Source of the DNA: Leclercia sp. AS011
Lineage (GTDB): Bacteria; Pseudomonadota; Gammaproteobacteria; Enterobacterales; Enterobacteriaceae
DNA length: 64,000 nucleotides
Assembly (NCBI RefSeq): GCF_037152535.1
Contig: NZ_JBBCMA010000001.1
Location: 496,001-560,000, forward strand
Direction of reading: 5' to 3'
This document shows positions 50,303-63,544 of this stretch, piece after piece (positions within the stretch are counted from its first letter, which is position 1; every line of letters starts with the position of its first letter). Below the pieces are notes generated by a model that ran no database searches, was not told the DNA's origin, and worked only from the letters and a program-made list of their open reading frames with translations. A program made the position numbers and the translations under genes.

Positions 50303-50770
50303 TTACCGCAGAATGAAAGCTGTATACAGAACGTCAGTGACTTCCTGCTTAGGTTGACCGCTAATCAGAGGTGCGGCCAGCGTTTGCTTAATGTCAGCCA
50401 CCAGTTTTTGTTTACCTTCATCGGTAGACAACTGCGCGGCATCCTGGCGAGAAAACAGCAGCAGCAGACGGCTGCGCACTTCCGGCAGATATTCACTCAG
50501 ACGGGTACGGGTGGCGTCGTCTTTCAGACGCAGCGTAATGCCCACGTAAAACACGTGCTCGGCATCACCCAGGTTAACGGTAAAGGTATCCAGCGCGAAA
50601 AAGACCGGGGCCGCCGGCGGTGGTGGCTCCGCTTTGGCTGCGGCTGACGGTGCTTTATTCATGCGCCAGTAGCTGTAACCTGCGGTAGCGCAGGCGGCGA
50701 GCGTAATTAACACCAGAAGCGGGATCCAGATGGAACGCTTACTTTTCTTGGTGATGGCGGAGTCAGTCAT
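50303..50770 (-). CDS. fliL: Flagellar basal body protein FliL
   Basis: A 155-residue inner-membrane protein associated with the stator and needed for swarming torque. The ATG at 50770 gives [20 protein letters not shown] with one transmembrane segment at about 15-35, then a periplasmic domain with [11 protein letters not shown] and [13 protein letters not shown] frame extension upstream is not supported. First gene of the fliLMNOPQR operon, separated from fliK by 112 bases that should contain the promoter. Confidence 0.95.
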   Translation of the reverse strand: MTDSAITKKSKRSIWIPLLVLITLAACATAGYSYWRMNKAPSAAAKAEPPPPAAPVFFALDTFTVNLGDAEHVFYVGITLRLKDDATRTRLSEYLPEVRSRLLLLFSRQDAAQLSTDEGKQKLVADIKQTLAAPLISGQPKQEVTDVLYTAFILR

Positions 50771-50882
50771 CTGATTCGTGCTTCCTGTTTCGGAACTGCT
50801 GATGGAGATGATTATCCCGTGTCCGCTCGCCGTCAAAGGGTCGAAAAGACGGGGATAATCACGCTACCTCTGGCGTTTAGGT

Positions 50883-52082
50883 TTAGGCGAAGATATCGAC
50901 AGCGTTGTTTCCACGTGCCGCGGACTGCAGGGAGGCAGGCACCGCCAGCAGCTCGTCGCTCTCTTCATCAAATCCAGCGGCATTGCCGGAGCGGGAGGCC
51001 TGCTGCTGATGCTGAGAAGACGCCTGCTGCTGACCGTTGAAGTTTTCACTGCTGATGCTGCTTTGCGTCAGCTCAATGCCGTTTTCCGCCAGTTGGGTAC
51101 GCAGCACCGGCAGGGCCGCTTCCAGCGCCGCACGCACGTGGCTATGGCCGGAGATCATCTGCAGCTGCGCCTGGTTATCATCCAGTTTCAGGGAGATCTG
51201 GACCTGGCCCAGATCTTCCGGGTGCAGACGCAGCTCGGCGCTCTGCTGGCCCTGACGGGTGAACAGGGTGATGTGCTGGCTGATGGTCTGCTGCCATTCG
51301 TTGCTGCCCAGCTGGGCGCTGACCACCGGCGCGGCGGCCAGGGTCGGCTGCACCGAGGTGTGGTTGCTGACAATCGGTCCCAGGGCGACGGTCGGCCCGG
51401 TCGGTGACGACGTGCTCTCTGCTGCTTGACGGGTGGCCGTCGCGGCAGCGGCTGGCGTCAGCTGGGTGCTGGAGGCCAGCCCGGCATCTTTATCTTCCAC
51501 CACGGCTTTGGCAGTGCGCAGGGCATCAGTGTCCAGCGCAGGCTGACGGCCAGGGTCGCGGGCCAGGGAGGCCTTAACGTCAATGCCGCCGGTGCTCACC
51601 GGCTGAGGCGCGGCGGCAGTGGCGGTCTGCTGGTGGGGCAGCATCGCCATCAGGGCGCTGAGTCCTGCCAGCTCTTCCTCGGTGAGATCGGTTTTGCTGT
51701 CGGCCTCTTTGGCCGCCTGGGTCAGGCTCTTCAGCACGTCGCCTTTGACAGCAGGCAGCAGCCCGGAGGTCAGGCCTGGCTGGGTGAGCGTTTCATCGGT
51801 GGCGGGGAGATCCTGACGCGCCAGCAGTTCGGCCAGTTTTCCGGCGTCGGTGTCGGCATCTAAATCGGTCGCGTCGGCTTTCAGCGCCACGCTGGCCCGC
51901 TTGCCGCCCGCGGTCTGCAGATCGTTCAGCGTCAGCCCGGCCTCTTTGCCCTGGCCTTTGGCATCGCCTAGCGCCCCTGCCAGCAGGGCAAGAAAGTCCT
52001 GCGCGCCGTCGGCCGCTTTTCCGCCCCGCGCGCCACCCGTAAGCTCGGTGTCGGTCGAAAGCAGTTGTTGAAGGGTGATCAT
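50883..52082 (-). CDS. fliK: Flagellar hook-length control protein FliK
   Basis: A 399-residue secreted molecular ruler. The N-terminal part is low-complexity, Ala/Thr/Gln/Pro-rich, and varies between species. The conserved C-terminal substrate-switch domain (about 260-345) includes [38 protein letters not shown]. Slightly longer than E. coli FliK (375), the difference being in the variable ruler region. It overlaps fliJ by 4 bases. Confidence 0.94.
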   Translation of the reverse strand: MITLQQLLSTDTELTGGARGGKAADGAQDFLALLAGALGDAKGQGKEAGLTLNDLQTAGGKRASVALKADATDLDADTDAGKLAELLARQDLPATDETLTQPGLTSGLLPAVKGDVLKSLTQAAKEADSKTDLTEEELAGLSALMAMLPHQQTATAAAPQPVSTGGIDVKASLARDPGRQPALDTDALRTAKAVVEDKDAGLASSTQLTPAAAATATRQAAESTSSPTGPTVALGPIVSNHTSVQPTLAAAPVVSAQLGSNEWQQTISQHITLFTRQGQQSAELRLHPEDLGQVQISLKLDDNQAQLQMISGHSHVRAALEAALPVLRTQLAENGIELTQSSISSENFNGQQQASSQHQQQASRSGNAAGFDEESDELLAVPASLQSAARGNNAVDIFA

Positions 52083-52522
52083 TCCGGTGTCCTCATTGTT
52101 GCGCGCTGGGCAAATTCATCCATTTTTTTCTGATCGAGACGGCTTTCCGCCAGATTCGCTGCGGCAAGCTGGCGATCCTGCAAGGTTTGCCAGGCCTGTA
52201 AACGCTGTTTCTTCTCGCGCCAGAAGTTCAGGGCCCGATCCACTTTCTCGGTCCACTGAAGCACCTGCTGGCGATGCTGTTCTATAGCTTTCTCCAGCGT
52301 CTGGATGAACTGTTGATAGTTGATCCAGCGCTGGCTGCCGATGCCCTGCGCCATATCCGTGTTGAGGTTGGTACGATACTCATGCTGGTAGTCGATCAAC
52401 ATCTTCAGCTGCTCTTCCGCCTGCTGATATCCGCGGCGCATCGCGCCAAGCTGCTGCGCGGCATTATCAACGTCTTTCTCGGCCAGATCTTTCAGCGTGG
52501 TTAATGCGCCGTGTTGTGCCAT
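52079..52522 (-). CDS. fliJ: Flagellar export chaperone FliJ
   Basis: A 147-residue, almost entirely alpha-helical coiled-coil protein ([34 protein letters not shown]...). FliJ inserts into the FliI ATPase ring like the gamma subunit of F-ATPase and links it to FlhA. It lies 20 bases after fliI and overlaps fliK by 4 bases. Confidence 0.94.
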   Translation of the reverse strand: MAQHGALTTLKDLAEKDVDNAAQQLGAMRRGYQQAEEQLKMLIDYQHEYRTNLNTDMAQGIGSQRWINYQQFIQTLEKAIEQHRQQVLQWTEKVDRALNFWREKKQRLQAWQTLQDRQLAAANLAESRLDQKKMDEFAQRATMRTPE

Positions 52523-52542
52523 GACATTCGCCCTCTACTCGG

Positions 52543-53912
52543 TTACACCTGCGGGAAAATCATTTCCAGAGCCTGGATCGAGCTTTCCCAGTCGGCTTTC
52601 TCAAAAATGCCCTGCTGCAGATACGCCTCCAGGTGCGGCCAGAGGGCAATCGCCTTGTCGAGCATCGGGTCGCTGCCTTTGGCATAGGCACCGACGCTGA
52701 CCAGATCGCGGTTGCGCTGGAAGCTGGAGAGCAGCTGCTTGAAGTTACGCACCCGGGCGTAATGCTTCTCGCTGATCAGGGAGGTCATCGCACGGCTGAT
52801 CGAGGCTTCGATATCGATCGCCGGATAATGCCCCGCTTCGGCCAGACGGCGCGACAGGACGATGTGACCGTCGAGGATCGCACGCGCCGAGTCGGCAATC
52901 GGATCCTGTTGGTCATCGCCCTCGGTCAGCACCGTGTAAAACGCGGTGATCGAGCCGCCGCCGCTGATGCCATTACCCGCGCGTTCCACCAACGCCGGTA
53001 ATTTGGCGAAGACCGAAGGTGGATAGCCTTTGGTCGCCGGGGGTTCCCCAATCGCCAGGGCGATCTCACGCTGCGCCATCGCGTAACGGGTCAGGGAGTC
53101 CATGATCAGCAGGACGTGCTGACCCCGATCGCGAAAATCTTCCGCAATGCGCGTGGCGTAGGCGGCACCCTGCATACGCAGCAGGGGAGAGACGTCCGCC
53201 GGGGCGGCGATCACCACCGACCGGGCGCGTCCTTCGGCACCAAGGATATTCTCGATAAAATCTTTTACTTCACGGCCACGCTCGCCAATCAGCCCCACCA
53301 CAATGACGTCGGCCTGGGTGTAGCGGGCCATCATCCCGAGCAGCACCGATTTGCCGACGCCGGAGCCGGCAAACAGGCCCATACGCTGGCCGCGACCGAC
53401 GGTCAGCAGGGCGTTAATCGGGCGCACGCCGGTATCCAGCACATGCTCGATCGGCGTGCGTTGTAACGGGTTAAAGGGCTGTGTGATCAGCGCCCCGGTT
53501 TCGGTGGTATCGGGGGAGGGCAGACCGTCCAGCGGTTTACCGGCCCCGTCCAGCACCCGTCCGAGCAGCGCCGGGCCAAGCGGAAGCTGTTTGCCGCTGT
53601 GCAGTCCGTCGCCGGATAAATTTTTGGCGTACACGCGCGCGCCAGGCAGCACGCCTTCGACCTCTTCCAGCGGCATCAGGAACAGACGCTGGCCGTTAAA
53701 GCCCACGACTTCGCTCTCGACTTCACGGATCTCGTTGCCGTCCTGACGTTCGATAATGCAGGTGGCCCCCAGCGGCAGCTGCAGGCCGGTGGCCTCCAGG
53801 ACCAGGCCGGTAGCGCGGGTTAAACGGCCATAGCGGCGAACGGACGGCAGCTGCGCCATCTTCGCTTCAAAATTGTCGAGGGTGGTGAGCCAGCGGGTCA
53901 GGCGTGCGGTCA

Positions 53913-53913
<1 letters not shown>
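52543..53913 (-). CDS. fliI: Flagellum-specific ATPase FliI
   Basis: A 456-residue hexameric ATPase of the flagellar export apparatus, homologous to F-ATPase beta. Walker A is GSGVGKS, Walker [13 protein letters not shown], with the catalytic Glu in [12 protein letters not shown]. The ATG at 53913 overlaps the fliH stop (ATGA) and gives [19 protein letters not shown], the family N-terminus that binds FliH. Confidence 0.97.
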
Positions 53914-57295
<3,382 letters not shown>

Positions 57296-57422
57296 TGCGC
57301 ACCTCGTGACTCATCGTGGATTACATTATTCGTGTGGAGAAACAAAACAGGCTCCCGGGTCGGCAAACACAACAAAAATTCCATAATCATGGCTGTGCCA
57401 TTATTTGATGAAACGGGAATTT

Positions 57423-57465
57423 CTATGCGTCAAATAACCTGGTTTTTTCACGCTATTTAGCGCCT
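57423..57465 (+). promoter_or_regulatory. FlhD4C2 box in the fliF-fliE promoter region
   Basis: Two inverted half-sites, TATGCGTCAAATAAC (left) and CGCTATTTAGCGCCT (right), lie 12 bases apart. They fit the FlhDC consensus AAYGSN2-3AAATARCG and its complement. Located about 60 bases before fliE, it should activate the class 2 fliE promoter and possibly the divergent fliF promoter. Confidence 0.75.
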
Positions 57466-57522
57466 TTATCTCATTGACAGGCTGATACTCTTAAGCGGGT
57501 AAAAATCCATCAGGGGAAAATC

Positions 57523-57837
57523 ATGGCAATACAGGGGATTGAAGGCGTCATCAGCCAGTTGCAGGCAACAGCAATGACGGCCCGAAATCAAAACGTGCCT
57601 GACGTGCAGTCCACCGTCAGCTTCGCGGGTCAGCTGCATGCGGCTCTGGATCGGATCAGCGACACGCAAACCGCGGCGCGCGTGCAGGGTGAAAAATTCA
57701 CCATGGGCGTGCCGGGCATTGGTCTCAACGATGTGATGACCGATTTGCAAAAAGCCTCGGTATCGATGCAGATGGGCATTCAGGTGCGTAACAAACTGAT
57801 GCAGGCGTACCAGGACGTTATGTCGATGCAGGTTTAG
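57523..57837 (+). CDS. fliE: Flagellar MS ring-rod junction protein FliE
   Basis: A 104-residue export substrate that connects the MS ring to the rod. It starts [22 protein letters not shown] and ends with the conserved [17 protein letters not shown] coiled-coil. GGGGAAAATC precedes the ATG. It is a monocistronic gene divergent from fliF, as in E. coli. Confidence 0.95.
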   Translation: MAIQGIEGVISQLQATAMTARNQNVPDVQSTVSFAGQLHAALDRISDTQTAARVQGEKFTMGVPGIGLNDVMTDLQKASVSMQMGIQVRNKLMQAYQDVMSMQV

Positions 57838-57906
57838 CCCTTCTGGTGCTGGCGACCCGAGCGCTTTAATGCCACACTCTTTTTTTTCGACATAGACGGA
57901 ACAATG

Positions 57907-58320
57907 ATGAAAAAAATAGCAATTATCGCGGGGCTGCTGGCGTTAACCGGATGCGTGCAGGTCGACAGATATCAGGACGTGATCAAGCATCCCGTCCCGG
58001 CTGAACTGGCAGGGTACTGGCAGTCGAAAGGGCCGCAAAGCAAAATGGTCAGCCCGGAGGCGATCGCCACGCTGGTGGTGACGCAAGAAGGAGACACCCT
58101 GGACTGCCGTCAGTGGCAGCGCGTGGTGGCCGTGCCGGGGAAAATTATGCTGCGCTCGGATGATTTTTATAACGTCACCCGCAAACTGGATATCTATCCG
58201 CTGGAGCGTGAAGGTAGCGCCATTGAGTATGACGGGATGATTCTCCAGCGCGTCGATCGTCCGACCGTTGAGTGTGCGAACTACCTCAGCAAACATCCGC
58301 TCGACAGCAAGCTGCCATAA
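57907..58320 (+). CDS. yedD: Lipoprotein YedD
   Basis: A 137-residue predicted outer-membrane lipoprotein. The N-terminus MKKIAIIAGLLALTGC has a lipobox (LTGC) with the acylated Cys at residue 16. The mature part shares MVSPEAIATLVVTQEGDTLDCRQWQRVVAVPG with E. coli YedD, whose function is unknown and whose expression is linked to Rcs in E. coli. Two adjacent ATGs occur (57904 and 57907); the second gives the E. coli length. It directly follows fliE; the yedE-N genes found here in K-12 are absent. Confidence 0.9.
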   Translation: MKKIAIIAGLLALTGCVQVDRYQDVIKHPVPAELAGYWQSKGPQSKMVSPEAIATLVVTQEGDTLDCRQWQRVVAVPGKIMLRSDDFYNVTRKLDIYPLEREGSAIEYDGMILQRVDRPTVECANYLSKHPLDSKLP

Positions 58321-58330
58321 GTGATTTGTC

Positions 58331-58358
58331 GGCCGGGCAAGCATAGCGCCGCCCGGCT
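58331..58358. repeat. REP-like palindrome
   Basis: GCCGGGC and GCCCGGC arms around an AAGCATAGCGCC centre, between the convergent yedD and amyA. The same GGCAAGCATAGCGC core appears at 9541-9564, so it belongs to one dispersed family; it may also act in termination. Confidence 0.65.
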
Positions 58359-58367
58359 TTCAACCCG

Positions 58368-59855
58368 TTACAACACCTCTTCCAGAACCCACACGCTGAC
58401 GCTGCCGCCGTTGCAGGTAAACACGCCGGTACCGGTTTCGTCGGTCGTTACACACTCTTCGCGGTTGCCGAGGAAATCTTTCCAGTTTTTATTGCCGTAG
58501 TTCTCGCCCAGCGTAATCGTCTTTTCACCCTCGTCACCGTTAGAGAGCACCACCACGCAGCCCGGATCCTCGTCGGTGCCGCTGCGGCTGAAGGCAATGC
58601 AGTTAGGGTGATCGAACCACAGGGTCTGAACGCCATGGGCAAAACGCTGGCGGGCGAGGATCAGCTGATCGAGCTGCTCAATCACCGGCATGTCGATGTG
58701 ATACGTCTCGCCATCGCCGCCGGTGTCGTCATAGCTCGCCCCGAAGAGATCGGGATAGAAGATGCTCGGCACCCCGTTTTCACGCAGCAAAATCAAGGCA
58801 TAGGCCAGCGGTTTAAACCAGGCTTCGACCGGGGCCTCCAGAGCCTGTAACGGCTGGGTGTCGTGGTTAGCCACCAGCGTTACCGCGTGGAAGGGATCGG
58901 CCTCGACCAGGGTGCCGGTAAAGATCTGGCTCATGTCGTAATCACGTCCCTGCAGCGAGGCTTCGTGAAACTTCATGTGCAGCGGGGCGTCAAACAGCAT
59001 GGTTTTACCGTCCACCTGATCGATATACTGCTGCAGTTTGTCGACATCGGGGGACCAGTATTCCGCCACGATAAACAGCGGTTTCGGCGCGACTTCCTGC
59101 ACGTGCTCGATCCACTCTTTATAGAACCAGGCCGGAATATGTTTCACCGCATCCAGACGGAACCCGTCGCACTGGGTCTGCTCCATCAGCCAGCGCGCCC
59201 AGTATTTGATCTCCTCGGTTACCGCACGGTTACGAAAATCGATGTTCTCGCCCATCAGGTAATCAAAGTTCCCCAGCTCGTTATCGACCTGATCGTTCCA
59301 GCCATCGCCGGTGTAATCATTGACGATCTTAAAGATGCCGTCTTCATCGGGATTTTCGATATGATCGATGCCGCTGAAGCATTTGTAATCCCAGACGAAC
59401 TCGGAGTACTGTCCGGCCCGCACAGGGAAGGTGTAGCGGGTCCAGGCTTCGCATTCAACGATCTCGTCGTGGATCTGATTACGATCGTCGGCATTGACCC
59501 GCTGAACGCGGATGGTCTCTTTCTCATCGGCACCCATTTTGTGGTTGACCACCACGTCCATCAGCACCGCGATGTTGTTGCGTTTTAACGCCCCGATAGC
59601 GGCCAGCAGCTGGGCTTTGTCACCGTATTTGGTGGGAACAGATCCTTTTTGATCGAACTCGCCGAGATCGAAGAGATCGTAGGAGTCGTAACCGACAGAG
59701 TAACCGCCGGAAGCCCCTTTATATGCCGGGGGCAGCCAGACCATGTTGATACCGATATCGTTTAAAAGGTCGGCGCGCTCGGCTACTTCTGGCCAGAGTT
59801 GACTGCCTTCAGGGTAATACCAGTGGAAGAACTGCAAGAGAGTGGGGTTTTTCAT
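58368..59855 (-). CDS. amyA: Cytoplasmic alpha-amylase AmyA
   Basis: A 495-residue glycoside hydrolase family 13 enzyme that hydrolyses maltodextrins in the cytoplasm; no signal peptide is seen ([17 protein letters not shown]). Conserved regions are [10 protein letters not shown] (region I), [12 protein letters not shown] with the catalytic Asp (region II), FIVAEYW with the catalytic Glu (region III) and LVANHDTQP (region IV). Length equals E. coli AmyA. Convergent with yedD and downstream of fliT. Confidence 0.96.
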   Translation of the reverse strand: MKNPTLLQFFHWYYPEGSQLWPEVAERADLLNDIGINMVWLPPAYKGASGGYSVGYDSYDLFDLGEFDQKGSVPTKYGDKAQLLAAIGALKRNNIAVLMDVVVNHKMGADEKETIRVQRVNADDRNQIHDEIVECEAWTRYTFPVRAGQYSEFVWDYKCFSGIDHIENPDEDGIFKIVNDYTGDGWNDQVDNELGNFDYLMGENIDFRNRAVTEEIKYWARWLMEQTQCDGFRLDAVKHIPAWFYKEWIEHVQEVAPKPLFIVAEYWSPDVDKLQQYIDQVDGKTMLFDAPLHMKFHEASLQGRDYDMSQIFTGTLVEADPFHAVTLVANHDTQPLQALEAPVEAWFKPLAYALILLRENGVPSIFYPDLFGASYDDTGGDGETYHIDMPVIEQLDQLILARQRFAHGVQTLWFDHPNCIAFSRSGTDEDPGCVVVLSNGDEGEKTITLGENYGNKNWKDFLGNREECVTTDETGTGVFTCNGGSVSVWVLEEVL

Positions 59856-59957
59856 CTTCCGTGCTCCAGTTTAAGAACACAGACAGTATGAGCGAGGCGG
59901 AGGAAGTTAGCGGGTGAAATAACGAAATATATTCACCCGCCTGTCATTATCCCCGGA

Positions 59958-60317
59958 TTAGAGGTCGGCGGGGAAAAGAATATTGCCAGAAAGACGTCCA
60001 TAAGTTGCATTCAGATTATGTTGTCGGGAGGAGTGCCCAACCAAAGTTCTCAGCTCGTCCATACGCTGCTGCAGCAAGGCCTTAAGCTCAATTTCGTTAT
60101 CAATGATCTGCCTCAGCATCGGGCGAATTTGCGCCTGCACGTGCGGCGCAATCTCATTCGCATCCTGGAACTGGGTCAGCTTTTCAACGGCGCTCAGGTA
60201 TTTCACTTCGAAGGTAATAAGTTCATCCCAACGCCCTGATTTTGACATAGCCAGCATCGCGGCGCTGGTGGTTAAAAGCTGCTGATAGTGTTGGAGCAAT
60301 CCCAGATTGGCTTCCAT
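59958..60317 (-). CDS. fliT: Flagellar export chaperone FliT
   Basis: A 119-residue helical chaperone for the filament cap FliD that also binds FlhC and inhibits FlhDC activity. The N-terminus MEANLGLLQHYQQLLTTSAAML and the family length support it. Its ATG overlaps the fliS stop by one base. Last gene of the fliDST operon. Confidence 0.93.
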   Translation of the reverse strand: MEANLGLLQHYQQLLTTSAAMLAMSKSGRWDELITFEVKYLSAVEKLTQFQDANEIAPHVQAQIRPMLRQIIDNEIELKALLQQRMDELRTLVGHSSRQHNLNATYGRLSGNILFPADL

Positions 60318-60727
60318 TAGTCATTGTCCCGCATATGTTGAGAATTGGGTCCTATCTCTTTCCAGGCATCCGCGATGTTGTTCAGCAACCCCACCACTTC
60401 ATTGATGGCGTCAATATCGTTATGGATATTGGCCTGTAAAAGACGCCGCGTCATATAGTCGTAGAGGCTGTCGAGGTTGGTGGTCAACTCGCCACCCACC
60501 TCGTGATTCAGCCCTGACTGCAGACCGTTACTGATAATATTGATGGCTTTTCCCAGCGCCTGCCCTTTACCGGGAATGTCCCCTTGCTCAATCAATATCA
60601 TGGCCTTTTTCATGGCGCTTAACGCGCCATCAAAAAGTAAAACCACCAGTTGATGCGGGCTGGCACTCAGGACGGCACTCTCAACGCTTACCTGCGCATA
60701 GGCCTGAATTCCCGATTTTGTATACAT
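60317..60727 (-). CDS. fliS: Flagellar export chaperone FliS
   Basis: A 136-residue four-helix protein that binds the C-terminus of flagellin and prevents early polymerisation. It starts MYTKSGIQAYAQVSVESAVLSASPHQLVVLLFDGAL, the FliS signature. 24 bases after fliD, overlapping fliT by one. Since two flagellins are present, one FliS probably serves both. Confidence 0.96.
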   Translation of the reverse strand: MYTKSGIQAYAQVSVESAVLSASPHQLVVLLFDGALSAMKKAMILIEQGDIPGKGQALGKAINIISNGLQSGLNHEVGGELTTNLDSLYDYMTRRLLQANIHNDIDAINEVVGLLNNIADAWKEIGPNSQHMRDND

Positions 60728-60751
60728 CTTAAAACCTCAACTCATCATTCA

Positions 60752-62155
60752 TTAACTGTTCATGGCGTTGAACTGTTGGGTCAGATAGCTTCCGGTTTGA
60801 TCCATAGAGGAAACAAGCTGACTCAAGCTGGTAAATTGCGTTTTGTAACGCGCCATGGTGGCGGTAATTTGCGTGTTAACACGGTCATACTGATCGGACA
60901 GGTTTTTCAACGTCTTGTTAATGCCGTCGGTGGCATTCTTAACCGAGCCGTCTGTCCCTAACATATCTTTCAGCAGGTTACTAGTCTGCGTCGCTAAGCC
61001 GGTTGTTTTTCCGTCGCCGGACAGGAGTGCCAGCACGTCGGTAGACTTTTCGGTCAGGGCTTTGCCTAACTTGGTGCTGTCCACGGTCAGTTTGCCGTTA
61101 ATATCCTGAGTAATACCTAACTGCGACAGCGTCGACAGAGAGCCGGAACCCTGTGCAGAGGAGACCACAGAGCGCAGGCGCGTCTGGATATTACGCAATG
61201 TGCCATCGCCCAGCAGGTCGCCGTTGCTGGTATCCTGAGCGCCATCACCCTGTTTTACCGCGGTATATTTGGTCTGGTTGCCGATAGTGGTCTGCAACGA
61301 GTTATACGCATCGACAAACGCCTGAATCGCATCGGTCATCGGCTGGTTGTCTTTCACAATCGACAGCGTTTCCGGGCTACCGACATTGGTCTTAGTCAGG
61401 TTGAGCGTTACGCCTTCTGGAGCATCGGTAATGGCGTTGCTGCTACGCGTAATCTTAATACCGTTAATATTGACGATGGCATCTGCGGCAGGGACCTGAA
61501 CCTTCATCCCTGTCGACGTATCGAGCGGATCGTGGCTGATGTATTTCGCCAGCTCGCTGTCGTCGGTAGTGATCGTCATCTCATTGGCGACACCGCTGTC
61601 ACGCGAGGTCAGTGACAGATAGTAACTGTTGTCATCCGCTTTAATGATGCTGGCGGTGACGCTGCCTTGTTTGGCGTTGATCGCATCGCGCACGTCCGCA
61701 AGGCTGGTTTTGTCGCTGGCCAGCGTCACCGTCAACGGATCTTTCTGACCCGGCTGCGTGATGGTGATGGTGCGCGAGCTCAGGCTACTGTCGCCCAGAT
61801 CGGTATCTTTGCTCGCCACTTTCGGGCTCAGCAGCGTCTGCGCGGCCGCCAGCTGTGTGACTTCTATCGAGTACGAGCCGGCTGAAGCACTGCTCGCCAG
61901 GGTCGCATTGAATGCAGTATTGGTACTGGTGACTTTTGACTGCGCAATCGCAGAGGTGTTTTTCAGCGCGTCTGCAGCAGTTTGAAACTTGGTCAATGCA
62001 GTCTGCACTACGCCCCATGCGGTTAGCTTCGCTTTATAGGAGGTCTGCTGCTGCGTGATCGGCGTGAGTTTGGTCTGTTCCGCGGTCTGTAAATTGTCAT
62101 ATAACGTATTGAGATCCAGACTGGTACCTGCACCGAGTGAACTAACACTTGCCAT
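60752..62155 (-). CDS. fliD: Flagellar filament cap protein FliD
   Basis: A 467-residue filament cap protein (HAP2) that guides flagellin folding at the filament tip. The ATG at 62155 gives MASVSSLGAGTSLDLNTL, preceded by AAAGGATGAAAAAA. The conserved N- and C-terminal coiled-coil regions (ending YLTQQFNAMNS) flank a Ser/Thr-rich central domain that is variable among species. First gene of fliDST, with a sigma-28 promoter at 62192. Confidence 0.95.
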   Translation of the reverse strand: MASVSSLGAGTSLDLNTLYDNLQTAEQTKLTPITQQQTSYKAKLTAWGVVQTALTKFQTAADALKNTSAIAQSKVTSTNTAFNATLASSASAGSYSIEVTQLAAAQTLLSPKVASKDTDLGDSSLSSRTITITQPGQKDPLTVTLASDKTSLADVRDAINAKQGSVTASIIKADDNSYYLSLTSRDSGVANEMTITTDDSELAKYISHDPLDTSTGMKVQVPAADAIVNINGIKITRSSNAITDAPEGVTLNLTKTNVGSPETLSIVKDNQPMTDAIQAFVDAYNSLQTTIGNQTKYTAVKQGDGAQDTSNGDLLGDGTLRNIQTRLRSVVSSAQGSGSLSTLSQLGITQDINGKLTVDSTKLGKALTEKSTDVLALLSGDGKTTGLATQTSNLLKDMLGTDGSVKNATDGINKTLKNLSDQYDRVNTQITATMARYKTQFTSLSQLVSSMDQTGSYLTQQFNAMNS

Positions 62156-62191
62156 TTTTTTCATCCTTTATTGTGACAGTCGCTGGATGCT

Positions 62192-62218
62192 CTATCGGCA
62201 GACGCGGGAAAAAGATTA
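62192..62218 (-). promoter_or_regulatory. Sigma-28 promoter of fliDST
   Basis: On the minus strand TAAT-N15-GCCGATAG matches the FliA consensus TAAA-N15-GCCGATAA with two changes. It lies 36 bases upstream of the fliD start. A partial FlhDC-like half-site (AATGCGGAAATAA at 62237, plus strand) is nearby but unpaired. Confidence 0.8.
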
Positions 62219-62299
62219 GCGTTTTTTGCAGTTATCAATGCGGAAATAAAGCGGATAAAGATCGGGCAGTTTGCCCTTTTAAAAAAATGCGCTTTTGTC

Positions 62300-62326
62300 T
62301 AAAGGTTAAAACGAGGATGACGATAA
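62300..62326 (+). promoter_or_regulatory. Sigma-28 promoter of the first flagellin gene
   Basis: TAAA-N15-GACGATAA, one change from the FliA consensus, 64 bases before the flagellin ATG. The same element with the same -10 variant GACGATAA precedes the second flagellin. Confidence 0.88.
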
Positions 62327-62390
62327 TCAGGTTAGCGGTGAGAAAGCCGTAGGCAGATGCCTGAATCCCAAACTTTTTAAGGAACACCCC

Positions 62391-63362
62391 ATGGCTGTTA
62401 TTAATACTAACACCTTGTCTCTGATGACTCAGAGCAACCTGAACAAATCTCAGTCTTCTCTGGGGACCGCGATTGAGCGTCTGTCCTCCGGCCTTCGTAT
62501 CAACAGCGCGAAAGATGACGCTGCGGGCCAGGCGATTGCTAACCGCTTCACCTCTAACATCAACGGCCTGAACGTTGCGGCGCGTAACGCCAATGACGGT
62601 ATCTCTCTGGCGCAGACTGCTGAAGGCGCGCTGAGCGAAATCAACAACAACCTGCAGCGTGTGCGTGATCTGACCGTACAGGCGCAGAACAGCTCAAACT
62701 CTGCTTCCGATCTCGATTCTATCCAGTCTGAAGTTAATCAGCGTATGGCTGAAATCGACCGTGTGACAACACAGACTGATTTCAACGGTATCAAAGTACT
62801 TAACAATGCGACCGCTGCAGCTTCTAATTACAATTTCCAGGTTGGCTCAAAAGATGGCGAGACAATTGGGATTGCTATTAACAGTGCAGCCGGTTGGAAT
62901 CTGGCGTCCTCTAGCAGTGCGGCAGGCGCAGCAGGTACAACAACTGCTGTTACTGCTGGCGGGGTATATGCTAACACCGTTGCAGCCGCTACTTTGACTG
63001 ATGTCAATGGCGTTGCTGGTAACCGTTCAGTTGCTGCTGTTGGGTTTGACGTGAGAAGTGGGAAAGTCACTGCTGCAGCGTTGGGTGCTGGAAACCCTCT
63101 TGATGATATCGATAAAGCCATCAAAGCTGTTGATACGCAGCGTAGTTCTCTGGGTGCTTCGCAGAACCGTTTTGAATCTACCGTTACTAACCTGAACAAC
63201 ACTGTGAACAACCTGTCTGCTGCCCGCAGCCGTATTCAGGATTCTGACTACGCCACTGAAGTTTCCAATATGTCCCGTGCGCAGATCCTGCAGCAGGCTG
63301 GCTCTTCAGTACTGGCGCAGGCCAATCAGGTTCCGCAGACCATGTTGTCTCTGCTGCGTTAA
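62391..63362 (+). CDS. fliC: Flagellin FliC, first copy
   Basis: A 323-residue flagellin with complete conserved ends: N-terminal D0/D1 (about 1-150; MAVINTNTLSLMTQSNLNKS, including the TLR5 region LQRVRDLTVQ) and C-terminal D1/D0 (about 235-323; ending VPQTMLSLLR). The middle is very short and rich in Ala, Thr and Gly (about 160-230), far smaller than the variable domain of E. coli FliC. AAGGAACACCCC precedes the ATG. Transcribed from its own sigma-28 promoter and ended by a hairpin. A second flagellin follows in tandem. Confidence 0.95.
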   Translation: MAVINTNTLSLMTQSNLNKSQSSLGTAIERLSSGLRINSAKDDAAGQAIANRFTSNINGLNVAARNANDGISLAQTAEGALSEINNNLQRVRDLTVQAQNSSNSASDLDSIQSEVNQRMAEIDRVTTQTDFNGIKVLNNATAAASNYNFQVGSKDGETIGIAINSAAGWNLASSSSAAGAAGTTTAVTAGGVYANTVAAATLTDVNGVAGNRSVAAVGFDVRSGKVTAAALGAGNPLDDIDKAIKAVDTQRSSLGASQNRFESTVTNLNNTVNNLSAARSRIQDSDYATEVSNMSRAQILQQAGSSVLAQANQVPQTMLSLLR

Positions 63363-63382
63363 TAACGTTATCACTTCTTTTA

Positions 63383-63409
63383 AAGCGCCACTTGTAGGCG
63401 CTTTTTTTA
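63383..63409 (+). terminator. Terminator after the first flagellin gene
   Basis: AAAGCGCC / GGCGCTTT hairpin with a short loop and a T run, about 20 bases after the stop. Confidence 0.9.
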
Positions 63410-63447
63410 TGTAAAATAATTACATATCTGAATTTTAGTAATTCTAT

Positions 63448-63474
63448 TAAAGTTTGAGTTTGTCATGACGATAA
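63448..63474 (+). promoter_or_regulatory. Sigma-28 promoter of the second flagellin gene
   Basis: TAAA-N15-GACGATAA, in the same form as at 62300, 70 bases before the second flagellin start. This indicates independent FliA-driven transcription of the second gene. Confidence 0.87.
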
Positions 63475-63544
63475 CTGTTAGGAAGGCGATGAAGCCGCAG
63501 GCCACAGGCCGTATCTTAATGACAAATATTGAAGGATAATAATC

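Noticed and set aside
50771..50882. FlhDC box ahead of fliL
   Set aside because: One half-site (AACGCC...GTAGCG on the minus strand) is plausible, but the partner half is too degenerate to call.
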